From Corynebacterium aquilae DSM 44791 (GTDB lineage: Bacteria; Actinomycetota; Actinomycetes; Mycobacteriales; Mycobacteriaceae), in contig NZ_CP009245.1 in the NCBI RefSeq assembly GCF_001941445.1, positions 1,449,992 to 1,513,991 on the forward strand: a stretch of 64,000 bases of DNA. The letters are read 5' to 3'. The notes under the pieces are model-generated. The model saw only the letters and a list, made by a program, of their open reading frames with translations. It was not told the DNA's origin and ran no database searches. This document shows positions 55,034-63,503 of this stretch, in pieces; positions within the stretch are counted from its first letter, which is position 1; each line of letters opens with the position of its first letter. The position numbers were made by a program, and so were the translations under genes.

Positions 55034-55789
55034 GTGCCCACGCCCCGCCAACACCCCAAGACGCCCCCGCTGCGCCACCGCGCCGCAGGCTTCGTCAAGG
55101 CAACCATCGGTGCCGGCTGGGACGCCTTCAGCACCTGGCCCCGAGGCCGACAAATCACACTCGCCCTGGTCGTCATCATCGGCGCAGCGATAGTCCTTTT
55201 TGTCGATGTCCCCTCACTACACACACTCCGGGCCTGGTCACAGCACTTTGGCCCCTGGTTCCCCGTGGTCTTTTTCTTCCTCTATATCGGCATCACCCAA
55301 TTCCCCATCCCCCGCACCCTGCTGACCCTCTCCTCGGGGATTCTCTTTGGCCCACTTATCGGGTGCATCATCGCTTTAAGCGCGACCACTGTGTCGGCAA
55401 CCATTTCTCTGATGGGGGTGCGCTTTATCATTGGCGATCGTATCCGGGCGCGGCTCACCCATCCCGCAGTAACCACGATCGACGCCCGGCTTCGCGCCCG
55501 CGGGTGGTTGGCGGTGGCGAGTCTGCGCATGATTGCCGCGGTGCCGTTTAGCGTCCTTAACTACACCGCCGCGATGACCTCGGTGCGCGTGGTTCCCTTC
55601 GCACTGGCCACCCTGGTCGGTTCGGCGCCCGGAACCATCGCCACGGTCATCCTGGGCGACGCACTAGTGGGGCGCCCCAACCCCGTGATGCTAGCCATCA
55701 CCGCAGGCCTTTTCTGCCTCGGAATGCTGGGGTTATTTATCGACAGCAAGCTCCCCACCCCCACCACAAACGTCAAGTCGGAGAACTAG
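55034..55789 (+). CDS. TVP38/TMEM64 (VTT-domain) membrane protein
   Basis: About 251 residues from the GTG at 55034 (MPTPRQHPKTPPLRH); an in-frame ATG 63 bases upstream is less likely. A basic N-terminus precedes a first membrane helix (ITLALVVIIGAAIVLFV), then the VTT core: FFLYIGITQFPIPRTLLTLSSGILFGPLIGCIIAL, a re-entrant motif with conserved Pro/Gly/Phe-Gly, and VASLRMIAAVPFSVLNYTAAMTSVRVVPFALATLVGSAPGT. The DedA/TVP38 superfamily includes lipid scramblases and transporters. Substrate unknown. It lies 26 bases upstream of the HTH gene on the same strand. Confidence 0.87.
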   Translation: MPTPRQHPKTPPLRHRAAGFVKATIGAGWDAFSTWPRGRQITLALVVIIGAAIVLFVDVPSLHTLRAWSQHFGPWFPVVFFFLYIGITQFPIPRTLLTLSSGILFGPLIGCIIALSATTVSATISLMGVRFIIGDRIRARLTHPAVTTIDARLRARGWLAVASLRMIAAVPFSVLNYTAAMTSVRVVPFALATLVGSAPGTIATVILGDALVGRPNPVMLAITAGLFCLGMLGLFIDSKLPTPTTNVKSEN

Positions 55790-55815
55790 ACAACTTCTGT
55801 CTATGATGGCTAGTT

Positions 55816-56412
55816 ATGTATGCAGTTCAGGCCCGCTACCGAGGACGTGAAAAACGTCGCGGAGCATTCGTTTCCCGTGTCGCCCAAGCACTCTCCAACC
55901 TTGTTGACGGGCCGTGCAAAGTCGACGGCATCGACGAGCTTTCCCTAGCAACGACCAACCCCCGCAACATAGCTGACGCCATCATGGCTCTCGTCGCCAC
56001 CGGCGAATGGGTCGTTGGGGTTGGCATTACTCACCAAGCTGGAATCGCCGATACCGAACGCGCCCACAACGTAGCGTGCACCGCACTGGGCCGCGTGCGC
56101 AGAGCCGGCGCCGTCAGCGTCAAAATCGATGGGCGAGCCCATGGGCTAGACAAAAAACTGCCCGAAGACATTGCCGCCACCTTCGAAATGCTGCGCTTCG
56201 TCGCCTCCCGCCGCACTCCCGAAGGACAAGAAGCCACCCGCCTCGTGCGCACCGGCATGACCCAACTAGAGGCAGCCACCGAACTCGGAATCAGCAAACA
56301 AGCCATGTCACAGCGCCTGCAGGCCGCCGGCTGGCAAGCAGAAAAAGTTGGCTTCGAACTCGCTATCCGACAACTCGCCCGCGCCCACGGCGACACGGAA
56401 ATCCCCGACTAG
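55816..56412 (+). CDS. Conserved hypothetical protein with C-terminal helix-turn-helix
   Basis: 198 residues. The N-terminal two thirds (YRGREKRRGAFVSRVAQALSNLV, then ATGEWVVGVGITHQAG and VSVKIDGRAHGLDKK) form no family I recognise with confidence, though the pattern recalls SatD-like proteins. Near the C-terminus, MTQLEAATELGISKQAMSQRLQAAGW (about 150-175) is a clear helix-turn-helix of the resolvase/sigma-70 region 4 style. It may be a DNA-binding regulator. It follows the TVP38 gene by 26 bases and is convergent with the DUF3097 gene. Confidence 0.65.
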   Translation: MYAVQARYRGREKRRGAFVSRVAQALSNLVDGPCKVDGIDELSLATTNPRNIADAIMALVATGEWVVGVGITHQAGIADTERAHNVACTALGRVRRAGAVSVKIDGRAHGLDKKLPEDIAATFEMLRFVASRRTPEGQEATRLVRTGMTQLEAATELGISKQAMSQRLQAAGWQAEKVGFELAIRQLARAHGDTEIPD

Positions 56413-56453
56413 GCCCCCACCGGCCCGCTGCGGGACGCCCCACCGACCGCGGC

Positions 56454-57296
56454 CTACAGCAGATCTTCCTTGCTCAACTCCGGCACCGTCACAAAATCAA
56501 TAAGGCGCTCCACGGCACCCACTAAAGTCGGGTCGACATCGCGGAAACCATTGACCGCGCGATAAACCCGATTCCACCCTTCCTTCGGATCAGACCAGCC
56601 AAGACGTGCACAAATACCGGTCTTCCAGTCCTCACCACGGGGCACCTGCGGCCACTGCCGGAAACCGAGACGCTCCGGCTTCACAGCCGCCCAAATATCG
56701 ATAAAGGGGTGGCCAGTCACCATCACATCAGGGCCCAACCCCTGCGTCATCCGGGTCTCCTTCGACCCCGTTACCAGGTGATCCGCCAACACCCCCACCC
56801 GGCGGCCAGGACCCGGCTGAAACTCAGCCAAGCGCTGTTCAAGATTGTCCAGGCCCTCCAAGTACTCCACCACCACACCCTCCACGCGCAGGTCGTGCCC
56901 CCAAATCTTTTCCACGATCGCCGCATCATGGATGCCCTCCACCCAAATGCGCGACGGGGCGGCAACCTTGGCTTCCACACCCGCAACCCGCCGAGACCCG
57001 GAGTTACTCTGTGCCGGGGCGGAGGGAGCCACATAGCGGGTCAAAGTCACCGGCTGTCCCTCAAACAGGAAACCCCCGTTGCGAAGCTTAAACAGCCTCT
57101 CGCGACCGTGGCGATCCTCCAACCGAATGAAGTCGCCATCATAGGTGCGTTCGAAGCCGACTACTGCCCCACAGAAACCATCGGCCCGCGACTCCACCAC
57201 CAAACCCGGTTTTGCGGGCATCGTCGGAAAGGTGGGCTTGTGGTTTCGGGCATGGCCGGACAGGATGTCGCCACTATAACGATCAGCTGGAGTCAT
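56454..57296 (-). CDS. DUF3097 protein (toprim-like)
   Basis: 280 residues from the ATG at 57296 (MTPADRYSGDILSGHARN). Matches the actinobacterial DUF3097 pattern. A beta-rich N-terminal domain (GFCGAVVGFERTYDGDFIRLEDRHGRERLFKL) precedes a toprim-like core: IWVEGIHDAAIVEKIWGHDLR with the acidic EG and then VGVLADHLVTGSKE, and DVMVTGHPFIDIWAAVKPE. Toprim cores cut, join or copy nucleic acid, so a nucleic-acid role is plausible but unproven. It is convergent with the HTH gene and divergent from the gene at 57458. Confidence 0.8.
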   Translation of the reverse strand: MTPADRYSGDILSGHARNHKPTFPTMPAKPGLVVESRADGFCGAVVGFERTYDGDFIRLEDRHGRERLFKLRNGGFLFEGQPVTLTRYVAPSAPAQSNSGSRRVAGVEAKVAAPSRIWVEGIHDAAIVEKIWGHDLRVEGVVVEYLEGLDNLEQRLAEFQPGPGRRVGVLADHLVTGSKETRMTQGLGPDVMVTGHPFIDIWAAVKPERLGFRQWPQVPRGEDWKTGICARLGWSDPKEGWNRVYRAVNGFRDVDPTLVGAVERLIDFVTVPELSKEDLL

Positions 57297-57457
57297 AGGG
57301 CAAAACTGTACTGCGTGAGCGCCGTGGACCGGCGGACCCGCGCCAAAATTGCCCAAAACTCAACCCCACGGCTCCATTTTCTCGCTGCATCGGCCAAGGT
57401 TTAGAGTGTCCCGTTGAGACCATAAAACCGTGTACAACCCAGCTAAAGGAACGTCGC

Positions 57458-58171
57458 TTGCTTGCTTTCCCCGATTCCGTGGACGCCTCCGCTATCGATC
57501 CTGCATTCGCGGTCTGGGCCACCAGCTGGCTGGCCGGAGACGTAGCAACCGACGACTTTCTCGACGAGGTACGCCAGGGCCTATACCTAGCCGATGTGAA
57601 GCTGTGGGCACAGGTGCGCGAACACCTGCACACCGCAGAATATTTTCCCGAAACAGCCGATATGGCCATAGATCCGCATCGGCAGACCCCCATCCGGCTG
57701 GTGCTCAATGGTGCCGGCCGGGTCAACGCGCTTGCCGACGGGCTCTATATTGCTGGGGCGGCGGGCACGGGCCTGTATCGCATCCAGGTTGGTGCGGTGG
57801 ATTTCCTTCCAGATGCCGAATTGCCAACCGCACCTCCCCTAGGAGCAGGGGATGCGTTGTATGCGATGGGTGATGCTGCCGACCGGGCCGCCACAATTAT
57901 TGAAAACCTCGGATTTCGGCCCATCCAGGCAGGCAGCAAATGGTCTAGCGCCCGGGCGGCAGGCCCGGCTGTGGCACAAGACCTGCCACCAGGGGCCCCG
58001 GTGCGGTGTTTGGAGATCTTTTCCCGGGCGGCAACACTGCACAATATCGTGCTCACGGTGCGCGAAAACCTAGAGGACACCAGCCTGGATCCCATGCTGC
58101 TGCCCTTGGGGGCCGCGTTGCGTCAGGGCTATGAGGCCGCCGTGGAGGTCACCGCCCGCACCTTGCTGTAA
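57458..58171 (+). CDS. Conserved hypothetical protein
   Basis: 237 residues starting at a TTG preceded by AAAGGA with a 7-base spacer, which favours this start. Mostly acidic and helical (WATSWLAGDVATDDFLDEVRQGL) with a central beta part (PIRLVLNGAGRVNALADGLYIAG) and a Pro-rich turn. No domain or catalytic motif is recognised. Transcribed alone, convergent with the secreted protease gene whose stop is 15 bases away. Confidence 0.65.
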   Translation: MLAFPDSVDASAIDPAFAVWATSWLAGDVATDDFLDEVRQGLYLADVKLWAQVREHLHTAEYFPETADMAIDPHRQTPIRLVLNGAGRVNALADGLYIAGAAGTGLYRIQVGAVDFLPDAELPTAPPLGAGDALYAMGDAADRAATIIENLGFRPIQAGSKWSSARAAGPAVAQDLPPGAPVRCLEIFSRAATLHNIVLTVRENLEDTSLDPMLLPLGAALRQGYEAAVEVTARTLL

Positions 58172-58185
58172 AAGGCGGTGCGTGG

Positions 58186-59193
58186 TCACCAGGACCACGT
58201 GGTGTGGTGCCCCATCTGCGTCAGGCGCTGAATGGGAGGATCGAAGCGAACTGCCTGCACGACTTGCGGGATGGAATTGTTTCGCGAAACCGGATGCCCA
58301 TGGATAACACCCACCAGGGATAGGGTGTCGGGGCCGGTCTTGACATAGACCAGGCCACCAGAATCGCCGCCGATGGCGTTTCCTTCAAATTCGAAGATGT
58401 GCTTCCCGGTGGCAATAATCGCTCCGCACAACTGGCCGGAACGGTAGCCGACCATGCATACCTGCTGTCCGGCGGCGAGATCGTGCAGCATGACTGCTCC
58501 GCGAGGGCTGATGCTTCCGTCCAGACGTGGTGAGACGTGAGTGCGGTTCCATTGCGTATCGGTGAGGTGGAACACCGCCCAGTCAGGCCGGTCGGGGTCA
58601 AAGTCATTGGGCGGGGCGTCGCGCACAAGCAGTTGCCCTGGTACGCGAACCAGCCCACTGTTCGACACGTAGTACAGCGCCACATCTGTGGGGACATTGT
58701 TGAAGCAGTGGCCGGCGGTTACCAGATACATGCTGCCGTCTTCGGTGTTGGATCCAAAAAACCCGGCGGTACAGGACAGTGAGGTTCTGTGCGGATCACC
58801 GATGATGATGTGGGAGCCCGGTTGCAGTGTGGGGGTAGCGAAGGTGTTGCGGTTTTTGCTGCCGGGTCGTTGGCCGGTGCCGTAGCGCTCGAGCAGGAGC
58901 CTGTTGAACGCGGAGTGCACCACGGTGGAGGCCGGGATGCGCCCAGCATCGAGGGCTTGCTGCGCTTGCTCGCGCAGATTCACGCTGTTGGCACCGTTGG
59001 TGTCTGGCGGCGTGCCGAAGGGGCTGTCGCTGGACAGCTCGGCGGATCCTAGGGTGGCCTGGGTCAGTGGCTGCTGCGGCGTGGTTTGGGGTGCTGACAG
59101 CTGTGCGGATGCCAGCCCGAGGGCCAGCAGCGTGGCTGCTGCGCCTTTAAGGGCGGCGAGAAGCCCCCGGGTGCGGAAGCGATGTAGGGTCAC
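58186..59193 (-). CDS. Secreted trypsin-like (S1/chymotrypsin fold) serine protease
   Basis: 335 residues. The N-terminal signal region MTLHRFRTRGLLAALKGAAATLLALGLASAQ is followed by a pro-segment of about 85 residues. The catalytic triad is visible: His in VTAGHCF, Asp in RPDWAVFHL, and Ser in GGDSGGLVY. Cysteines in SCTAGFF/AGHCF and QVCMVGYRSGQLCG can form the two S1-type disulfides. It would act outside the membrane. Substrate unknown. It stands alone upstream of hemH's stop region, on the same strand, 180 bases apart. Confidence 0.88.
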   Translation of the reverse strand: MTLHRFRTRGLLAALKGAAATLLALGLASAQLSAPQTTPQQPLTQATLGSAELSSDSPFGTPPDTNGANSVNLREQAQQALDAGRIPASTVVHSAFNRLLLERYGTGQRPGSKNRNTFATPTLQPGSHIIIGDPHRTSLSCTAGFFGSNTEDGSMYLVTAGHCFNNVPTDVALYYVSNSGLVRVPGQLLVRDAPPNDFDPDRPDWAVFHLTDTQWNRTHVSPRLDGSISPRGAVMLHDLAAGQQVCMVGYRSGQLCGAIIATGKHIFEFEGNAIGGDSGGLVYVKTGPDTLSLVGVIHGHPVSRNNSIPQVVQAVRFDPPIQRLTQMGHHTTWSW

Positions 59194-59373
59194 GAAAAAT
59201 CCACCGGTTTCTTTTCGTCTCTTTCATGTGCCGTCGGGCACGTGGCCAGGTGTGGGGTGAGCCGAGAAAGAATTTTAGTTAGCGCAAGCTATCCGGTGGA
59301 TGTTTTTGGTGCCTATTTTTCTGTGGTACTTACCTCATGCGAGATGGCACCGAAGACGCTGGGGAATGCATTT

Positions 59374-60450
59374 TTAGGATGCGGTAGGTCGGCGGGAGGG
59401 CGCACAGCAGCCTTCGGCGCAGGCTTGCCCGTTGACGGTGCACCCGCGGGCGGGAACCTCACCGAGTCGGGCCCAAGGACTGTTGTTGGTTTGTTCCTCA
59501 ATCAGGTCCACGATCATGTCGGCGAACTCCGGCTCAGCACCCGCGGTGCGGCAGCGGTAGATGGGAATGTTGTACTCTTGCGCTTCCCGGGCGAGTTCGG
59601 TATCGAGATCCCACACCACCTCGATGTGGTCGGAGACAAAACCGATGGGGCACACCACTGCGCCGGTGGCGTGGCCTTTTTCGTAGATCTCTGTCACGTG
59701 ATCGACGATGTCAGGTTCTAGCCAGGGGATGTGTGGGGCGCCCGAGCGGGATTGCCAAACTACGTCGAAGTCGTCGATACCGACGCGTTCTGCGACGAGC
59801 CGGGCTGCTTCGCGCACCTGGGTGGAATACAGGGGACCATCGGAGGCGATGCCGGAGTTGTTGTCGGCGGCGGTGGGGATGGAGTGCGCGGTAAATACGA
59901 GTCGGGTGCCGGCTTTGTGTTCGGTGTCGATGTGGGTGAAGCCTTCTTGCACACTGTCGACCATGAGATCAATGAAGTGGGGGTGGTCGAAAAACTGTCG
60001 CAGCTTGGTGAAGGTTACTTCTGGCAGCCCTTGGTCTTTGAGGTGCTGGCGGATTCTTTGGATGTCTTCGTTGTATTGTCGGCAGCCCGAGTATCCGCCC
60101 CAGGCGCTGGTGGCGAAGACGACCACGTTACGGTGGCCGTCGCGGGCGAGGCGTTCGGCGGCTTCTTCGGCGAAGGGGTGCCAGTTGCGGTTGCCGAAGT
60201 AGATCGGCATGTCGAAGCCGCGTTTTTTCAGTGCGGTTTCCAGCCGGTCGATGATGTCGCGGTTGAGGTCGTTTAGGGGGCTTTTGCCCCCGAAGTTGAA
60301 GTAGTGTGCACCGACTTCATCGAGTCGCTCCGGGGGAATGCCGCGACCGCGGGTGACGTTTTCGAGGAAGGGGCGAACATCGTCGGGCCCTTCGGGGCCG
60401 CCGAAAGAAAGGAAGAGGACTGCATCGAATGGTTGAGTCTGCGGCTGCAT
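59374..60450 (-). CDS. hemH: Ferrochelatase (coproporphyrin ferrochelatase type expected)
   Basis: 358 residues from the ATG at 60450 ([25 protein letters not shown]). Catalytic His is in LVFTAHSIP and the conserved Glu in [18 protein letters not shown]. The C-terminal cluster of cysteines ([19 protein letters not shown]) together with YRCRTAG is consistent with a [2Fe-2S] cluster as in actinobacterial enzymes. In actinobacteria this family usually inserts iron into coproporphyrin III (CpfC). No good ribosome site precedes the ATG. The name hemH is the classical one. Confidence 0.94.
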   Translation of the reverse strand: MQPQTQPFDAVLFLSFGGPEGPDDVRPFLENVTRGRGIPPERLDEVGAHYFNFGGKSPLNDLNRDIIDRLETALKKRGFDMPIYFGNRNWHPFAEEAAERLARDGHRNVVVFATSAWGGYSGCRQYNEDIQRIRQHLKDQGLPEVTFTKLRQFFDHPHFIDLMVDSVQEGFTHIDTEHKAGTRLVFTAHSIPTAADNNSGIASDGPLYSTQVREAARLVAERVGIDDFDVVWQSRSGAPHIPWLEPDIVDHVTEIYEKGHATGAVVCPIGFVSDHIEVVWDLDTELAREAQEYNIPIYRCRTAGAEPEFADMIVDLIEEQTNNSPWARLGEVPARGCTVNGQACAEGCCAPSRRPTAS

Positions 60451-60455
60451 AAAAG

Positions 60456-60474
60456 TTAGGTTACCGCGAATGGT
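60456..60474. promoter_or_regulatory. Possible DtxR-like half-site at the hemH start
   Basis: The left half TTAGGTTA (60456-60463) matches the DtxR box exactly but the right half does not (10 of 19 overall). It lies 6 bases from the hemH ATG. Weak. Confidence 0.2.
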
Positions 60475-60535
60475 CCCACCTACAGAATTGGGTGGTTTAC
60501 CCAGGCTGGCGTGCGACAGTAGGCGGCGGGCAATG

Positions 60536-60566
60536 AAAACCTCCAAGGGGTTACCTTGGAGGTTTT
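60536..60566 (-). terminator. Terminator after the RipA-like gene
   Basis: AAAACCTCCAAGG (60536-60548) pairs perfectly with CCTTGGAGGTTTT (60554-60566), a stem with terminal A-T pairs that supplies its own T-run. It lies between the NlpC/P60 gene and hemH. Confidence 0.85.
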
Positions 60567-60580
60567 CTTCTAACCTGGGT

Positions 60581-62599
60581 TTAGATCAGGCGGACGACCT
60601 TCGGGGACATTCCGCCCCAGCGAACCGGGCTGATGTGCACGGTGGAGCCGGACTGCGGGGCCTCAATCATTTGGCCGTCGCCGAGGTAGATGGCGACGTG
60701 GTTTTCGGCGTTGGGGCCGTAGAAGATCAGATCACCGCGTTGCATCTGGCTGGGATCAACCTTGGTGCCTCGCTGGTATTGGTATCCGGTGTAGTGCGGA
60801 AGGGCGATGCCGACACCGGCGAAGGCGTAGAGGGTCAGGCCGGAGCAGTCGAAGCCGATCTTGTTGTAGTCGCCGTGGGCGTCGGCGACACCGCCGTCGC
60901 GGATGCCCTTGGTGGGGCCGTTGGCGTCGCCGCCACCCCAGGCGTAGGGGGTGCCGATTTGGCTCATGGCGCGGGCGATGACCTTTTCGATCTTTTCTTC
61001 CCTGCTGCCGGAGACCACGGTGGAGGCGGTGTTGGTGACCTCTTTGAGGCTGCCGGGTTTGGTGGTGTTGGTCAGCTGGTCAAGCAGGTTGAGCAGGTCC
61101 CCGCTGTTGTCGCCCAACTCGGTGGCGTTCGACTCGGGTTCCGCGGGAGTTGCGGTGGTCGTGGCCGGGGCTTGCGGGGCGCGGGTGGTGGTGGTCGGCG
61201 TGGTGGTGTTGGGGGTTGCCGTCCGGGTGGGTGCGAGCCCGTTGACGTCGATGGTGTCGTCGTTGTTGGTGGCGGCGACGGGGACGTCGTCGGCTTCGGG
61301 GTCGTTCGGGTAGGGGTTGTCGACCTCGGTGTGGTTGGGGGCTGCGATGGCGACCAGAGCGGCCGCGGCTAGGGAGGCGGCTACTTCGGCTGCTTTGCGG
61401 GCATCCTCGGCGGCTTTTTCATCGGCGGCGCGCTGCTGGGCTTCGCGTTCTGCGGCGGCTGCTGCCTCTGCGGCTTGGCGGGCCGCCTCAGCGGCTTTTT
61501 GGCGCTCCTGGGTGGCGGTGTCGGCTGCGGCAGTGGTTGCGGTCTCCGGCTGGGTCTGCGGGGTGGCGGGTTGCGCCGGCTGTGCAGGAGCAGCGGGCGC
61601 TGCAGATGCGGTGCCTGCAGCCGCCGGGGTGTTGGCGGTGTGGGCTTCGGCCTTCTTGGAGGCTTCGGCGGCAGCCTGCCGTTTCGCCTCGGCGTCGGCT
61701 GCTGCTGCGGCCCGGGCGGCGGCGGCCTCTTGGGCGGCCTTGTCTGCTTTGGCTTTTTCGGCCAGGGCGGCCTGGAACTGCTCGTATTCCTTGCGCTGGT
61801 TGAGCAGTTGGCCGGCGTGGCTGCGGGAGGCGTCGAGCTTTTGCTGGGCTGCGTCGCGCTCGGCGACGAGTTGGTCGCGTTCGGCGGTGCGCTGCTGGAT
61901 CTTGGCGGAGTTTTCCTCGATCTTGGTGCGGGCGACGCGTTCCGCTTCCTGGGCGGCGGCGGCTCGTTCGTCGGCGAGGTTGCGGGCTAGGCGCAGGGCG
62001 GATTCGTTGTTGGCTTTTTCGGTGCGCAGCCGGTCGAGTTCCGCAATGGCTTTTTCTTGGGCTTCCGCTGTGGTGCGGATGTAGGTCTTGCGGTCAAGGG
62101 CGTCGCGGGCGGCGTCAGCGCCGGCGACGGTGGTGATTCCGGGGGTGGTGGCGCCCTGTTTGTAGGCGGCGCGGGACAGCTCGTCGAGTCGGGCCTGGGC
62201 TACTTCCATTTCCGACTGGGTGCGATCGAGGTCTTCGCGGGCCTCTTTGGCTTTTTGTCGGGCTTCCTCGGCGCTAGCTTGGGCGTCGTGCAGGTCGACG
62301 AGGGCCTTGTTGACCGCTTCGCGCAGGCCACCCATTTCATTTTCCAGCGCCGCAATGTCGGATTCGGCCTGGGTGAGGGTGGCGACCAGATCGGCGACCT
62401 CTTTGTCGGAGGCGGCTACCTGCGCGTCAGCGGTGGCAATGGCGGCGTCGTCGGGGTTGGCCGGATCCGCAAAGGATGGCGACGTGAGGGTGGTGGTGAC
62501 GACCGCGCTGGACAGCGCGATGGCGAGGAGGCGACGGCTGAAACGTGCCTTGGGGCGTGGTGCACCGCTAAGGCGGTGCATACGGGGATCACGGTTCAA
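60581..62599 (-). CDS. RipA-like NlpC/P60 peptidoglycan hydrolase
   Basis: About 672 residues if started at the TTG at 62599, which has AGGAG eight bases upstream; the ATG at 62581 gives 666 residues but lacks a ribosome site. A signal peptide ends near LTSPSFA. Residues about 60-310 are a long coiled coil that in RipA autoinhibits the enzyme. A low-complexity Ala/Gln/Thr/Pro region (about 310-520) follows, then the C-terminal NlpC/P60 domain with catalytic Cys in [12 protein letters not shown] and His in [16 protein letters not shown]. It cuts peptidoglycan stems during daughter cell separation. It lies beside hemH and a DUF6676 gene, as in corynebacteria as I recall. Confidence 0.9.
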   Translation of the reverse strand: MNRDPRMHRLSGAPRPKARFSRRLLAIALSSAVVTTTLTSPSFADPANPDDAAIATADAQVAASDKEVADLVATLTQAESDIAALENEMGGLREAVNKALVDLHDAQASAEEARQKAKEAREDLDRTQSEMEVAQARLDELSRAAYKQGATTPGITTVAGADAARDALDRKTYIRTTAEAQEKAIAELDRLRTEKANNESALRLARNLADERAAAAQEAERVARTKIEENSAKIQQRTAERDQLVAERDAAQQKLDASRSHAGQLLNQRKEYEQFQAALAEKAKADKAAQEAAAARAAAAADAEAKRQAAAEASKKAEAHTANTPAAAGTASAAPAAPAQPAQPATPQTQPETATTAAADTATQERQKAAEAARQAAEAAAAAEREAQQRAADEKAAEDARKAAEVAASLAAAALVAIAAPNHTEVDNPYPNDPEADDVPVAATNNDDTIDVNGLAPTRTATPNTTTPTTTTRAPQAPATTTATPAEPESNATELGDNSGDLLNLLDQLTNTTKPGSLKEVTNTASTVVSGSREEKIEKVIARAMSQIGTPYAWGGGDANGPTKGIRDGGVADAHGDYNKIGFDCSGLTLYAFAGVGIALPHYTGYQYQRGTKVDPSQMQRGDLIFYGPNAENHVAIYLGDGQMIEAPQSGSTVHISPVRWGGMSPKVVRLI

Positions 62600-62858
62600 G
62601 GGGATTACTCCTAGGGGGCGCGCCAGCACGCGAAGTTTCGGCGCATCTGCCGCGGTGGGGTGGATGCGTCGATAACCGCCGCCGGTCGACCTAATGGTGG
62701 TGACGTGGGGCGACTCACGGGGCCAAGCAGTTGCGCCGCGGCCCCGCCCTTGGGGCTGGGATGTGCGTAATCGCTGTACGCCAGTGCCTGTTGCTGGGGA
62801 TGCTGGAAGCGTTGCCGCTTCCGGCTGAAATCCCGGCAAAGCCCAAGATTTTCCCATT

Positions 62859-62878
62859 GTCTAGCCCAGGGGCTAGAC
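62859..62878. promoter_or_regulatory. Perfect 9-2-9 palindrome upstream of the RipA-like gene
   Basis: GTCTAGCCC-AG-GGGCTAGAC, 260 bases before the proposed start. The 2-base centre favours a protein-binding operator over a hairpin. Confidence 0.55.
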
Positions 62879-63349
62879 CTTAAGAAAATTTAGCGGGCCA
62901 CTCCCCTAGCTATTCCCCTTGCGTATGTGCCTTCTGCTGCGCGCTTCCCCACGTGCATAGATCGGCCTCATCGAGAGGGTAGTTCGGGGTAAACATGGTT
63001 ACTGGCGGGGCGAAAGTGGCTACTTAAGCCTCGTGAGCCAACAACTGAACATTAAGTCACAACAGCACCACAAGGGAACTTCTCTACCGATATTCTCAGG
63101 AGTCAAGTCAATAAGCATGACCTTGTTGACCTACCCTCTCCCACTCCACCAGCGAAAACGTCTCACCGTGCGTTACATGTTAAATATGTCACATTCTTAG
63201 GTGGGTGCGGCGTGTTGCCAGCCCTTATGGGCGGTCATGATGAAAAAGCGGGGCTAAAAACCAGCCTGAAGAAAGGGGAGGTCCCAACGAAAATAGTAAA
63301 GCTTTCAGGCTAGACACATCCTGCGATGGCCGATACATGCACTTGCTTT

Positions 63350-63380
63350 CCGCAGGACTGTGGCCCCACAGTCCAAGCGG
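63350..63380. other. Long inverted repeat (9-2-9, with outer arms)
   Basis: GGACTGTGG-CC-CCACAGTCC (63355-63374) is perfect and is extended by CCGC (63350-63353) against GCGG (63377-63380) past small bulges. It lies 11 bases from the DUF6676 terminator. Confidence 0.6.
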
Positions 63381-63390
63381 TTCGCAGACG

Positions 63391-63421
63391 AAAAAACCCA
63401 CGGCCGGCTGGCTGTGGGTTT
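63391..63421 (-). terminator. Terminator after the DUF6676 gene
   Basis: AACCCAC (63395-63401) and GTGGGTT (63414-63420) with inner GCC/GGC pairs; on the minus strand the stem is followed by TTTTTTCG. Confidence 0.85.
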
Positions 63422-63503
63422 GTTGTGTGGTGACTAGTGGGTTTCCGCGGGGCAAAACGGGGTCGACTGACGCTGGGGGCCGAGTGCCCCCTTTTGGGGC
63501 GCG

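Larger units (their letters stand above)
62600..63503. other. 904-base region upstream of the RipA-like gene
   Basis: No convincing gene. Contains two 9-2-9 palindromes (62859-62878 and 63355-63374), a terminator for the DUF6676 gene (63391-63421), and a symmetric TTACATGTTAAATATGTCACA-like stretch around 63173-63193 that could be a regulator site. The RipA-like gene probably has a long leader. No ydaO/c-di-AMP riboswitch signature was recognised. Confidence 0.5.

Noticed and set aside
56410..56456. Terminator between the HTH gene and DUF3097
   Set aside because: Only CTAGGCC/GGCCTA arms with a very long loop; too weak to call.
62600..63222. ydaO (c-di-AMP) riboswitch ahead of the RipA-like gene
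   Set aside because: The conserved GGGGGAACC, GGGGTGAAT and GTCAGCTAACC blocks are not found in order on the minus strand; a GGGGCGACTC piece is on the wrong strand.
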